Source: Akkermansiaceae bacterium | GTDB lineage: Bacteria; Verrucomicrobiota; Verrucomicrobiia; Verrucomicrobiales; Akkermansiaceae | Direction: 5' to 3' | Length of the DNA: 64,000 nt | Assembly (NCBI GenBank): GCA_025363295.1 | Contig: JANYEC010000074.1 | Coordinates: forward strand, 1-64,000 | Shown here: in pieces, positions 26,802 through 36,965 of the stretch | Layout: every line of letters begins with the position of its first letter | Position numbering within the stretch: the first letter of the stretch is position 1 | Made by a program: the position numbers and the translations under genes | The notes under the pieces: generated by a model | Database searches by the model: none | The model's input: only the letters and a program-made list of their open reading frames with translations | Told to the model about the DNA's origin: nothing

Positions 26802-27273
26802 AATTAGTAAGAAACTTTCAAACGTGAAAAACGGGACAAAATTTCAGGAAAATGAATAAAAATGATGTTTTCACCAACATTGCCTCAATTCACCACCCAA
26901 TAATTTAAAAGGTTACCCTCCCGACTAACTTGAATGTGATGCTGCGGCGGCTGGAGTGTTAGGCCGAGTGCGGCAGTGATCCGCGAGAGCGAACAAAAAG
27001 ATCTCAACGGCATCTTGGACCTGATTGATTGCGACGAACAGATTGAGGTCGTGTGATGACTTCGCTGCGACTTGAGCCAGATCAAAAAATGACCTGGCCT
27101 GCTCAACTTTCTTAATGACTTCAGGTTTCAAAGAAGTAGTCATATTTTTGTTATAAACTGGTGAGTGATCATGAACGTAACGGGAGTTGCCGAGCTTTTC
27201 AGGCTTCAGTTAGGGGACGGAAGTTGCTTGCTCTATCGCTGGGTTCTCGGATCGAGGCCTGAGACAAACCGGC
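26802..27273. other. AT-rich spacer with a probable cluster promoter and a truncated ORF
   Basis: The stretch from 26802 to 26880 is clearly more AT-rich than the flanking genes (runs such as ttcaggaaaatgaataaaaa) and is the natural place for the promoter of the minus-strand cluster. I cannot fix -35 and -10 boxes with confidence. A short minus ORF occupies 26925-27143. The plus ORF at 27165-27353 has no protein-like features and I do not call it. Confidence 0.4.
26925..27143 (-). pseudogene. Truncated helical protein, HEPN-like N-terminus
   Basis: The first 55 residues (MTTSLKPEVIKKVEQARSFF, then 'VAINQVQDAVEIFLFALADH') form two amphipathic helices in the style of HEPN or other helical-bundle proteins found with defence or nucleotidyltransferase genes. 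After that it breaks into 'RTRPNTPAAAASHSS' and stops, well before a normal end. I see no clean continuation in another frame. It is probably the 5' part of a lost gene. It lies upstream of the carbohydrate cluster on the same strand; a link with the nucleotidyltransferase pair nearby is speculative. Confidence 0.3.
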
Positions 27274-27597
27274 TCACTTCGATTGTCGGAAGAGTGCTTG
27301 TTCGAACAAAGAATCCACGGTCTCGTTGGCAAAGAGAGCATCGCGGCCTTTAACGCAATCGCCGTTGCCGATTGGGGTGGGCATATCGCGAGAGACCGAG
27401 GAAAGTTCGCCGCCGTAAAATCGCTCGAAGAGGAGCTCCTTGCGTTGCTCGTCGGTGATTCCCGGAGGAAACGAAGCCATCACCATGCGGCGGGCGGCTT
27501 CGTGCATGCGGATGCCCATGAGAAAGCGTTCCTCGCCGCTCTTCGCCATCAGGCGAGCGTGAACCATGGCGGCGATTTCCGGTGAGGTGTCGTTCAT
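27274..27597 (-). CDS. Hypothetical partner of the nucleotidyltransferase
   Basis: A 107-residue protein starting at the ATG at 27597 that overlaps the stop of the upstream gene as ATGA, a sign of translational coupling. 'GEERFLMGIRMHEAARRMVMASFP' followed by 'RFYGGEL' is a pattern I associate with small proteins encoded next to minimal nucleotidyltransferases, but I cannot name the family. It is mostly helical and has no signal peptide. The ORF track starts at 27615; the coupled ATG is preferred. Possible roles include a toxin-antitoxin-like partner or a subunit of the transferase. Confidence 0.65.
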   Translation of the reverse strand: MNDTSPEIAAMVHARLMAKSGEERFLMGIRMHEAARRMVMASFPPGITDEQRKELLFERFYGGELSSVSRDMPTPIGNGDCVKGRDALFANETVDSLFEQALFRQSK

Positions 27598-28133
27598 GAT
27601 TGAATTTGCGACCACAAACTACCCAGTCCGAGGATTTCTGTCCAGTGAGCGATGTATGGGATGTCGCAGTCCGTGGAGAGGAGATTCCGGACGTCGCCAA
27701 ATTGCTGGGACGAGCGGGTGTCTTTCGCCCAGTCGAGCTTGGAGATGATGAGGTCTTCCTTGCTGACAATCCAAGTGGTGAAGTCCTCGATTTCGATGCG
27801 TTTGCGGCGACCGAACTCCGCGAGTCGATAGGGGCTGCGTTTGCGAACGATGAAGTCCACTTTGGTAATGCTGTCCTCATGGATGAGGTTGAACATCGAC
27901 TCGTGAGTGATCGCATCGCAAACGGCTTCGGGCGAAACGTAGTAGTCTGGCGCGAAGACGGTCACGATTTTCGAGGCGTTGGTTGCAGTCAGGGCGATGA
28001 CGAGGTCTATGTCCCGGGTCATTCGGGGTTGGGCATAGAAGTTCATCGCCATCGAACCGGTCAGCATGAACTCGAGCCCAGCCGCATCAAGGCGGCTGGA
28101 GACGTCCCGGACGACATCGAGTTCATTCCACAT
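27594..28133 (-). CDS. Nucleotidyltransferase-fold protein (MNT / AbiEii-like)
   Basis: A 179-residue protein with the minimal nucleotidyltransferase signature: 'LTGSMAMNFYAQPRMTRDID' (GS motif then the DxD metal site) near residues 25-45, a later acidic strand 'ITKVDFIV', and 'WIVSKEDLIISKL'. Such proteins transfer nucleotides to proteins or RNAs and often serve as antitoxin or toxin in two-gene systems. It begins 12 bp after the stop of thiC on the same strand and overlaps its partner gene by 4 bp. It may therefore be transcribed with thiC and respond to thiamine status, unless a promoter lies inside thiC. Confidence 0.75.
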   Translation of the reverse strand: MWNELDVVRDVSSRLDAAGLEFMLTGSMAMNFYAQPRMTRDIDLVIALTATNASKIVTVFAPDYYVSPEAVCDAITHESMFNLIHEDSITKVDFIVRKRSPYRLAEFGRRKRIEIEDFTTWIVSKEDLIISKLDWAKDTRSSQQFGDVRNLLSTDCDIPYIAHWTEILGLGSLWSQIQS

Positions 28134-28144
28134 GGCGGAAGCGG

Positions 28145-30325
<2,181 letters not shown>

Positions 30326-30341
30326 CTACTGGATGTTTCGA

Positions 30342-30430
30342 CTTCCTACGGCGGCATGACCCGCGTCAGGTTCGGAGGGTGTATTCCGCGCATCGGAAAA
30401 TCTCGGCTCCATGATCGTGAAGCTCCCCTG
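30342..30430 (-). promoter_or_regulatory. TPP riboswitch (THI element) upstream of thiC
   Basis: Read on the minus strand the element begins AGGGGAGC, has GGAGCCGAGATT in the place of the conserved CUGAGA bulge (here CCGAGA), and then GAACCTGA, GGGTCATGCC and CGTAGGAAG, which are the conserved 3' half of the THI box. Spacing and order match known TPP aptamers. The single change in the CUGAGA element is the only departure I noticed. The aptamer is followed by an intrinsic terminator and then thiC, so control is most likely transcriptional. Confidence 0.93.
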
Positions 30431-30682
30431 TCGTGTGGATGCAATGTGGCGAGGGATGAGAGAAGTGCCAAGAGAGAAGTTCGCCTGTCCTTGATTTGGA
30501 TGAAACCGGATGGATACCCTAATTTCGGCCATGGCTGAGGATTGCGCACTGCGAACTACGACTCCAACTCGCTGTTTTTCAGGGGATTTAGAGTGTTTGA
30601 TCGGCGTGGATGATGGGAAATGAAATTTCATTAAAGAATTTCTTGATTCGCATCGCCGATTCGCCAAGGGTCCGCCCGTGTA

Positions 30683-30759
30683 CGGGGCGTAGCTCAGCCT
30701 GGTAGAGCGCCGCGTTTGGGACGCGGATGTCGTCAGTTCGAATCTGGCCGCCCCGACCA
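30683..30759 (+). tRNA. tRNA-Pro (anticodon TGG)
   Basis: A complete cloverleaf of 77 nt. The acceptor arms CGGGGCG and CGCCCCG pair fully, the D-loop reads AGCTCAGCCTGGTAGAGC, the anticodon arm is CCGCG-TT-TGG-GA-CGCGG and the T-arm contains GTTCGAATC. The CCA end is encoded. The anticodon TGG reads proline codons. Confidence 0.97.
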
Positions 30760-30927
30760 CTTTTTTCTTATTTTTTATAGAGCAGAAAGTTGGTTTCCCC
30801 GTACACGCTTCTGCTATTTTTGGCGGGAACAGCGGGGAGGTTTTATCTCTCTGAATATCCTTTGGTCGCAGAGAGGTGCTTTTGCCTTTGCAGACGTGAG
30901 TGGCTGGTTCAGTTTCCCTGCCCAACC

Positions 30928-31887
30928 ATGTCCACCGCGATTCCTAATCCAAGTATTGTCATCGGCGGCACGATCGCCATCGATCATGTAAAAACTCCCG
31001 AAGCGGAGGCGCAGAATCTGCTAGGTGGATCTGCGGCCTACGCCGCGCTGGCCTCCTCGTTTTTCAGCCGACCAGTCAATCTGATTGGCATCATCGGCCA
31101 TGATTTTCCGGTAGAGCATTTGAAGATGTTAGAGGCTCAGGGCGTTTCGTTAGGTGGCGTGGAGCGTTCAGAAAATGAGTCTTTCACCTGGTCCGGCGAG
31201 TATCACACAAACATGAACGACCGCACGACACACCGGGTCGGGCTGAATGTACTGGAAAGTTGGCAGGTCAAAGTGCCCGCGGAATCCGCGAGCTCCGAGA
31301 TTGTCGTGCTGGCTAACATGTCGCCCGATAATCAATTAGAAATGCTCACCCAATGTGATGCTTTAAAGGGAAATGACGCCAATGCATCGAAGCGTTTCAT
31401 CATCGCGGACACCATGGATCTGTGGATCGAAATCGCGAACGAGCGTCTGCATGAAGTGCTGCCACATCTGGATCTCTTCGTCCTCAACGAAGGCGAGGCC
31501 CGTGATCTGGCAGGCACTACCAATCTGGTGAAAGCTGGTAGAATACTTCTCGAAAAAGGTCCCCGCCATGTCGTCGTGAAGCTTGGCGAATTCGGAGCCA
31601 TGATGTTTTCGCCAGGCGGCGAGATTTTCCGTGCAAGTGCCTATCCGCTTGAACACGTCGCCGATCCAACGGGCGCGGGCGACACATTCCTCGGCGGCAT
31701 GGCTGGATTCCTCGCATCTCAAGGACATCCACCCTACTCCGATGCCGTTCTCCGTGAAGCGATTGTCAAAGGCTCGATTCTTGCTTCTTTCACCTGTGAA
31801 GCATTCTCTACCAGAAAGCTTGAGGGACTCACAGAATCGGATATCGAATCGCGCCTCCAAGCCTTTCGCGGAGCGACTCATTGGTAA
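30928..31887 (+). CDS. PfkB-family carbohydrate/nucleoside kinase
   Basis: A cytosolic sugar or nucleoside kinase of 319 residues. It shows the N-terminal 'LLGGSAAYAALASSFF' substrate-side motif and the PfkB signature 'DPTGAGDTFLGGMAGFLAS' with the catalytic Asp. 'VKLGEFGAMMF' is also typical of the fold. The ORF track begins at 30790, but the extra N-terminus is Cys-rich and atypical, and the ATG at 30928 (MSTAIPNPSIVIGG) fits the family start. The substrate could be adenosine, ribose or another sugar; sequence alone does not decide. It stands alone between tRNA-Pro and the convergent GTPase gene. Confidence 0.9.
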   Translation: MSTAIPNPSIVIGGTIAIDHVKTPEAEAQNLLGGSAAYAALASSFFSRPVNLIGIIGHDFPVEHLKMLEAQGVSLGGVERSENESFTWSGEYHTNMNDRTTHRVGLNVLESWQVKVPAESASSEIVVLANMSPDNQLEMLTQCDALKGNDANASKRFIIADTMDLWIEIANERLHEVLPHLDLFVLNEGEARDLAGTTNLVKAGRILLEKGPRHVVVKLGEFGAMMFSPGGEIFRASAYPLEHVADPTGAGDTFLGGMAGFLASQGHPPYSDAVLREAIVKGSILASFTCEAFSTRKLEGLTESDIESRLQAFRGATHW

Positions 31888-31945
31888 TCGAAAATCAACG
31901 GCTTCGTGCGAGTGCAGCGTTTCAACTCGGAGATTTTGCTAGAAT

Positions 31946-32947
31946 CTAGCGGTCATAGCTGTCCATGATCTGCCTCACTGCGGTGGCGGCGGGAAGTGTT
32001 TGATCCGCCACGCGCTTTTCGATTTCAGGGAGCTGTTTTCTAACGGATAAATTGCGGAAAAAGCGGCGATGGAGTTCTTCCTGGATCATCGCGTGCATCC
32101 AGTCGATCGACTGATGTTCACGGCGGGAGTCGAACGCGCCCGACATGCGGGTGAGCACGGAAAACTTTTCGATCGTCTGCCAGAGTAAAGCGAGTGTCTC
32201 AGGAATGAGCGCGGAGCAAGTGGTGCAGCAAGTTTCCCATCCCGGCGTGGCGAATTGCAGACAATGGAGGACGCGATTGTATTCGACGCAGGCGAGTTTC
32301 GCAGATTTCACGTTGCCACCATCTGCCTTGTTAATGACTAACAGATCCGCAATTTCGATGACGCCCTTTTTCATGGCTTGCAGCTCATCGCCCGCACCAG
32401 CGATCATCATCAGCAGGAAAAAATCCACCATCGAGCGCACCGTGATCTCGTTCTGACCTACGCCGACGGTTTCTACCAGAATCACATTAAAACCCGCGGC
32501 CTCGCACAGCAGCATCGTTTCCCTACTCTTGCGTCCTACTCCGCCGAGCGATCCTGCGGAGGGCGACGGCCGAATATAGGCATTCTTTTCTGCGACGAGA
32601 TTTTGCATACGCGTTTTGTCGCCTAGAATGCTTCCGCCAGTTACGCTGCTGCTAGGGTCTACGGCCAGCACCGCGACACGATGCCCCATTTCACAGAGCT
32701 GACAACCGAGCGCCTCGATGAGCGTGCTTTTCCCCGCACCGGGCACGCCTGAGATGCCGACGCGAATGGAGTTTCCAGTTCTCGGCAGCAAGCGGGTGAG
32801 GAGTTCTTGCGCCAGCGCTTCGTGTTCCGGCAGGTTGCTTTCCACGAGCGTGATCGCGCGGGACAAAATACTGACATCAAGCCTAACAATTCCTTGCTCG
32901 TATTCATCGAGCGAGAGCTTGCGGCGTTTAGCGGGCTTGTGTTCCAC
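31946..32947 (-). CDS. meaB: MeaB/ArgK-type GTPase, methylmalonyl-CoA mutase chaperone
   Basis: A G3E-type P-loop GTPase that loads and protects the B12 cofactor of acyl-CoA mutases. Seen are 'GVSGVPGAGKSTLIEALG' (P-loop), 'AVLAVDPSSSVTGGSILGDK', 'LVETVGVGQNE' and 'LLVINKADGG' (NKxD). The ORF track start at 33064 is a TTG with a non-family N-terminus and would leave only 9 bp to the divergent ABC gene. I prefer the GTG at 32947 (MEHKPAKRRKLSLDEYEQG), giving 333 residues, the usual length. No mutase gene is in the window. Confidence 0.9.
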   Translation of the reverse strand: MEHKPAKRRKLSLDEYEQGIVRLDVSILSRAITLVESNLPEHEALAQELLTRLLPRTGNSIRVGISGVPGAGKSTLIEALGCQLCEMGHRVAVLAVDPSSSVTGGSILGDKTRMQNLVAEKNAYIRPSPSAGSLGGVGRKSRETMLLCEAAGFNVILVETVGVGQNEITVRSMVDFFLLMMIAGAGDELQAMKKGVIEIADLLVINKADGGNVKSAKLACVEYNRVLHCLQFATPGWETCCTTCSALIPETLALLWQTIEKFSVLTRMSGAFDSRREHQSIDWMHAMIQEELHRRFFRNLSVRKQLPEIEKRVADQTLPAATAVRQIMDSYDR

Positions 32948-33073
32948 GTCTTTGAAATCTGAGGAAATCCTTGGCACCACGCGACACCCAAAATGTGAAT
33001 CGCTTTGGCAATGCCTACCCAAGCTACCATTATTGTCACTGGAAAAATTCGTTGATGGTGGCAAGGTCGCCGC

Positions 33074-33841
33074 ATGCTCAATGCCACACCCATTCTCGAA
33101 GCCGACCGACTCGTCAAAATTTTTGGCGATTCCACCGCGCTCGACGGGCTCTCCTTCAAGGTGGGCACGGGCGAATCCCTCGGCCTGCTAGGCGTGAACG
33201 GTGCAGGAAAAACCACAGCGATGAACTTGCTGCTCGGTCTCACGACTCCCACGTCGGGCACCATCCGCATTTTCGGCAAGGATTTTTGGAAACACCGGAT
33301 CGAGATTCTCAAACAAGTCAATTTCTCCTCCGCCTATACAAGCCTTCCGTCCAATCTACTCGTGTGGCAAAACCTGAATGTTTTTGCCCGGCTTTATGGA
33401 GTCCGGCAGCCGAAACAGAAGATCGATGAACTGCTAGAGTTGCTTGAAATCACTCACCTGTGGAAATCCGTCACTGGAAAACTCTCTGCTGGCGAGTCCA
33501 CCCGAGTGAACCTCGCGAAGGCTCTTCTCAATGAACCGCGGTTACTCCTGCTAGATGAGCCCACTGCCTCGCTCGATCCCGACATCGCTGACCGCGTGCG
33601 CAAGCTACTCCGTAAACTTCAGTTAGAAAAGGGGCTCTCTATTCTCTACACGTCCCACAACATGCGCGATATCGAGGAAGTCTGCGACCGACTTATCTTC
33701 CTTCACGGCGGCAAGGTGCTCGCAGAGGGTACGCCAGGCGAGGTGCACGAACGCTTCCACCGTTCCTCGTTAGAAGATCTTTTCATCGGCGTAGCGCGCG
33801 GCGAGATTTCTGAAATAGGGAAAAAGTTGATAGAAAGGTAA
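33074..33841 (+). CDS. ABC transporter ATP-binding protein (ABC-2 type)
   Basis: A cytosolic ATPase subunit of 255 residues of the drug/polysaccharide exporter class. Walker A is 'GVNGAGKTT', the signature is 'LSAGESTRVNLAKALL', Walker B is 'LLLLDEPTASLDPD', and the switch His is in 'YTSHN'. No intact permease follows; the next 180 bp hold only what looks like a permease C-terminus. The ATPase thus appears orphaned, yet its motifs are intact, so it either acts with a permease elsewhere or the loss is recent. Confidence 0.92.
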   Translation: MLNATPILEADRLVKIFGDSTALDGLSFKVGTGESLGLLGVNGAGKTTAMNLLLGLTTPTSGTIRIFGKDFWKHRIEILKQVNFSSAYTSLPSNLLVWQNLNVFARLYGVRQPKQKIDELLELLEITHLWKSVTGKLSAGESTRVNLAKALLNEPRLLLLDEPTASLDPDIADRVRKLLRKLQLEKGLSILYTSHNMRDIEEVCDRLIFLHGGKVLAEGTPGEVHERFHRSSLEDLFIGVARGEISEIGKKLIER

Positions 33842-33856
33842 CAGCCAACCCCGTGA

Positions 33857-34021
33857 CACAGACATTCCTGTCTATTCTTCAGCCTCCCACCACCGTGGGG
33901 AAATGTCCAATCCGCCGTGTTTCTCAACCTGATCTGGGGCACCGTCGCAGGATTGTTTTTCGCCGCTAATCTCCGCCATGTAAGAAAAACCGGACTTTTA
34001 GTGAAGGTGGCGACGCAGTGA
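33857..34021 (+). pseudogene. Remnant C-terminus of an ABC-2 permease
   Basis: An open frame from just after a TGA to a TGA at 34019-34021, without a start codon. It encodes a transmembrane segment and basic tail, 'VFLNLIWGTVAGLFFAANLR' followed by HVRKTGLLVKVATQ, which is how ABC-2 permeases commonly end. It directly follows the intact ATPase gene, where a permease gene is expected. Most of the permease has therefore probably been deleted. The call rests on topology and position, not on a database match. Confidence 0.6.
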
Positions 34022-34120
34022 AGATCCAAAACGATTTCTAACGGATCGCAATCGGAAAGCTTGAAAGAAATTCCAAACATCTCAGTATCCAGATCCCACC
34101 CCACTAAAATCCTATTCACT

Positions 34121-35503
34121 ATGAGCCATCGTCGCCAATTCATCAAAACACTCGGGGTGATTGCTCTTCCCAATATCTTTACCGGCTCGTTATTCGCCGC
34201 GACCTCACCTAACAAAATCATCCAAGTCGCACAGATCGGCTGTGGTCGGATGGGCTTGGCGGACATGAGAAATGTGCTCGATGTGCCGATGGCGCGGGTT
34301 GTTGCCGTCTGTGAGCTTGACTCGAAGCGTGCTGCTGAGGGTAAGAGAAGGATCGAGGAATTCTACAAGAAAAAGGGTGAGACCACTGTCGAGGTTAAAG
34401 TTTACAGCGACTACCGGGAGCTATTAGCGAACCAAGAAATTGATGCGGTCGTCGTCAGCACGCCGGACCACTGGCATGGTCTTGTTGCGGTGGAAGCTGC
34501 CATCGCGGGCAAGCATATCTATTGTCAAAAACCTCTAACCTATAATATTGCCGAAGCCATTGCACTTCGCACCACCGTGAAGGCGAAAAAGGTGATCCTG
34601 CAAGTGGGCTCCCAACAGCGCTCGGAGCATCCTTTCGCCGCGTTCCGCCCAGCAAGCGAAGCAGTTTTGAATGGGCGTATTGGTAAGTTGAAAAGTATCA
34701 AAATCGGGATTGGGCTCGATAAACTAAGTGGGAAAGCTCCGGCTGCAATGCCGGTGCCTGCGAATTTCAACTACGAGCGCTGGCTCGGCCCCGCACCCCA
34801 ACAGGATTACATGGAAGGCCGCTGCCACCCGCAGGATAGTTTTACTGGGCGCCCCGGCTGGATCACCACCGAGGATTTCGGGCTTGGCATGATCACCAAC
34901 TGGGGGGCACATCATATTGATATCGCGCAGTGGGCGATGGGTCAACAGTTAGGCGGGCCATCCATGATTGATGCCAAGGCCGACTTCATGACAAACGATG
35001 TTTGGAACGTCCATCATCACTATCATGTAGAAATGCTCTATCCAAATGACGTCCAAGTCATCCTTGACGATAAATTTGAAAACGGTCTGAGGTTTGAAGG
35101 CGAGGAAGGCTGGATTTTCTGCACGCGCAGCGAGGAGAAAGTGACTGCCAGTGATGGCAACAAGCCCAGTAATGGGAAAAGCCCCCTGCTGGCGAGTGCC
35201 GCGAATCTACTTTCGCCACTTGGCCCCGACGCTAAGCGCTGGCCCGCGAGCAAGGAGCACAAATTAAACTGGATCGAATCCATCCTCGCCAATCGTGAGC
35301 CAATCGCCCCGGTCGATCAGGCTACCCGCAGCTTGGAAACTTGCGCCGCCGCTTGGATCGGCATGAAACTCGGGCGCAAACTCCATTGGGACGTTGCTAC
35401 CGAATCGTTCGTCGGTGATGACGAGGCAAACGCCCTCCGTTCACGCAAGCCTCGTAGCTTGGATTACGATGTTCATGCGATCATGAAAAAAGCGGGAATT
35501 TGA
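34121..35503 (+). CDS. Gfo/Idh/MocA-family oxidoreductase with Tat-type signal
   Basis: A 460-residue exported NAD(P)-dependent oxidoreductase. The N-terminus MSHRRQFIKTLGVIALPNIF carries a twin-arginine motif and hydrophobic core. The Rossmann entry is 'QVAQIGCGRMGLADM', 'YCQKPLTYNIAEA' contains the family Lys-Pro, and 'WITTEDFGLGMITNWGAHHI' is the typical active-site block. Such secreted members are very abundant in Verrucomicrobiota and Planctomycetota and act on sugars or inositols. The ATG at 34121 is used rather than the upstream start at 34061 because it begins the Tat signal. Confidence 0.93.
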   Translation: MSHRRQFIKTLGVIALPNIFTGSLFAATSPNKIIQVAQIGCGRMGLADMRNVLDVPMARVVAVCELDSKRAAEGKRRIEEFYKKKGETTVEVKVYSDYRELLANQEIDAVVVSTPDHWHGLVAVEAAIAGKHIYCQKPLTYNIAEAIALRTTVKAKKVILQVGSQQRSEHPFAAFRPASEAVLNGRIGKLKSIKIGIGLDKLSGKAPAAMPVPANFNYERWLGPAPQQDYMEGRCHPQDSFTGRPGWITTEDFGLGMITNWGAHHIDIAQWAMGQQLGGPSMIDAKADFMTNDVWNVHHHYHVEMLYPNDVQVILDDKFENGLRFEGEEGWIFCTRSEEKVTASDGNKPSNGKSPLLASAANLLSPLGPDAKRWPASKEHKLNWIESILANREPIAPVDQATRSLETCAAAWIGMKLGRKLHWDVATESFVGDDEANALRSRKPRSLDYDVHAIMKKAGI

Positions 35504-35518
35504 TCCTCGCTGCCGGCA

Positions 35519-36013
35519 TCAAATCGCTCCACCGCGCGCGGCGAGGGAGCGAAAGACTGGTTCTGGCACGTAGCGACAGACGGTTTCCTCCCAACCGGCG
35601 GGTCCGATGAGGCCCTTGATCATATTCGAGGAAAGCTCCGCAATGTCTCGCGGCGGCATCAGGAATACCGTGTTAACTTCAGGAGCCATGTCCGCATTGA
35701 TGTGGCGCATGACCCGTTCGTATTCGTAGTCGTTTGGCGAGCGGATTCCCCGCAGGATGTATTTTGCCCCCATTTTTTTCGCATAATCCACCAAGTAGCG
35801 ATTGTCGAAATGAGCGATGACTAAGCGCTCGCTTGTTTTGGTGGACTCACGCAGCAGTTCAAGCCGTTCCTCGACGGTAAATGAATAACGTTTCGACGGG
35901 TTGTTGCCGATCGCGACGATCAAGTGGTCAAACATTTCCAGCCCCTGTTCGATCATCCAGAGATGACCATTCGTCGGAGGATCGAAGGAACCGGCGTAAA
36001 CCGCAGTGCGCAT
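35519..36013 (-). CDS. coaD: Phosphopantetheine adenylyltransferase CoaD
   Basis: A nucleotidyl transferase that makes dephospho-CoA from 4'-phosphopantetheine and ATP in the cytosol. At 164 residues it has the usual length. '[14 protein letters not shown]' carries the (H/T)xGH motif, '[15 protein letters not shown]' binds substrate, and '[10 protein letters not shown]' matches the ISSxxxK-type motif. It is convergent with the preceding oxidoreductase, with a 15 bp gap. Confidence 0.97.
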   Translation of the reverse strand: MRTAVYAGSFDPPTNGHLWMIEQGLEMFDHLIVAIGNNPSKRYSFTVEERLELLRESTKTSERLVIAHFDNRYLVDYAKKMGAKYILRGIRSPNDYEYERVMRHINADMAPEVNTVFLMPPRDIAELSSNMIKGLIGPAGWEETVCRYVPEPVFRSLAARGGAI

Positions 36014-36126
36014 GGGGAAAGGCTAGGGGTAAAAATCTGAAACCGGAAATGCTAAATGTACCGCGAAAACAAATCGAACCATTTTTTGACTTCAAGGCGG
36101 GTCCTTGTTATCAGCCCGACGTGCAA

Positions 36127-36203
36127 GCGCTCGTAGCTCAGTTGGATAGAGCATCCGCCTTCTAAGCGGACGGTCACTGGTTCGAATCCAGTCGAGCGCG
36201 CCA
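36127..36203 (+). tRNA. tRNA-Arg (anticodon TCT)
   Basis: A 77-nt cloverleaf with acceptor arms GCGCTCG/CGAGCGC, D-loop AGCTCAGTTGGATAGAGC, anticodon arm CCGCC-TTCTAA-GCGG, T-arm GGTTCGAATCC and an encoded CCA. The anticodon TCT reads AGA/AGG arginine codons. The 250 bp behind it carry no gene, and the pga-like locus follows. Confidence 0.96.
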
Positions 36204-36452
36204 GTGCTACCTTGAAAGAGTCCAGGGGATGCTCACAGGCTGGACCGATGAGGTCAATTTAGCCGATCGGGCTTTTTGATTTTCGCTCGTCGTGAAGAAC
36301 CCCCAATTGAATAAAGGTGTTACGGGCGGCGCATTGGCGCTGAGTTCCTAGAATAGATGCATTCTCACCTCAGCCGGAGAAACTTGGATGCATTCTCTGT
36401 TCCCTAAAATCGATTAGTTAGGCAGTATGGCGGATTGTTCGACAACCTCGGT
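36204..36452. other. Gene-free stretch behind tRNA-Arg with a short direct repeat
   Basis: No ORF here looks like a protein. The 11-mer GATGCATTCTC occurs twice, at 36356-36366 and 36387-36397, 31 bp apart start to start. I saw no obvious copy of the tRNA 3' end that would mark an attachment site. Confidence 0.4.
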
Positions 36453-36686
36453 TCAGCTCCGTCCGCTAGAATTTGCCCTGGCGTATTCCTCAATGCCCAT
36501 GAATCCGGTGACAATCCACTCGTTGAGGGTGGAGTTGAGCGGTGATCCGCAGTAAGGACAGTTGATATCCAGCGAATCGCTGGCTCCACCCGCACGCGCG
36601 GAAAGGCGGGTAAGGAATCCGAGCGTGAGCCAAAAGCACGAGCTTAGACCTGTTTTGAACGGGAGAGAAATGGACCGAAGATTCAT
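36453..36686 (-). CDS. Small hypothetical protein with hydrophobic N-terminus and CPYC motif
   Basis: A 77-residue ORF from the ATG at 36686. The N-terminal third contains a hydrophobic segment ('GLSSCFWLTLGFLTRL'), followed by 'INCPYCGSPLNS', half of a zinc-ribbon, without a clear second Cys pair. It follows the PgaD-like gene by about 96 bp on the same strand, so it could be the last gene of that operon or a decayed ORF. I do not recognise a family and coding status is uncertain. Confidence 0.3.
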   Translation of the reverse strand: MNLRSISLPFKTGLSSCFWLTLGFLTRLSARAGGASDSLDINCPYCGSPLNSTLNEWIVTGFMGIEEYARANSSGRS

Positions 36687-36782
36687 GGAATGAAAATGAG
36701 CTTCAATTCGATAGATGGAACCATGCGGGTCCGGGGGACGCGGCGCAAGCATGGAGGTGTGCAGCCATCGCAAGCACAGTAA

Positions 36783-36965
36783 TTATTTGCAACCGAGCAC
36801 CCATGCGAGCACACCTAGCAGAAAATTGATAGCCCCCGGCAGGAGCGAAACAATGGATAATTCATCCGTGTTTGGTACCAGCACGGATTCGAGGGCCACA
36901 ACCATTGCGCTGACGCTGATTGTAAGGAGAATGAAGCGGCGGAAGGTAAGCAGTAGCAATTTCAC
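36783..36965 (-). CDS. PgaD-like small membrane protein
   Basis: A 60-residue protein with two hydrophobic segments ('FILLTISVSAMVVALESVLV' and 'LLPGAINFLLGVLAWVLG') and a basic N-terminus. The start is GTG at 36965 and overlaps the stop of the glycosyltransferase gene as GTGA, so translation is coupled. In poly-N-acetylglucosamine systems a small two-helix protein, PgaD (IcaD in staphylococci), is encoded directly after the synthase and helps it. The call rests on size, topology and position; sequence identity to PgaD is not evident. Confidence 0.6.
   Translation of the reverse strand: MKLLLLTFRRFILLTISVSAMVVALESVLVPNTDELSIVSLLPGAINFLLGVLAWVLGCK

Noticed and set aside
27165-27353. Plus-strand ORF of 62 codons
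   Set aside because: It overlaps the end of the nucleotidyltransferase partner gene on the other strand and has no protein-like features.
30326-30925. Minus-strand ORF of 199 codons
   Set aside because: It runs through tRNA-Pro and the TPP riboswitch, which explain the sequence far better.
35881-36165. Plus-strand ORF of 94 codons ending in tRNA-Arg
   Set aside because: It overlaps coaD antisense and ends inside a tRNA gene.
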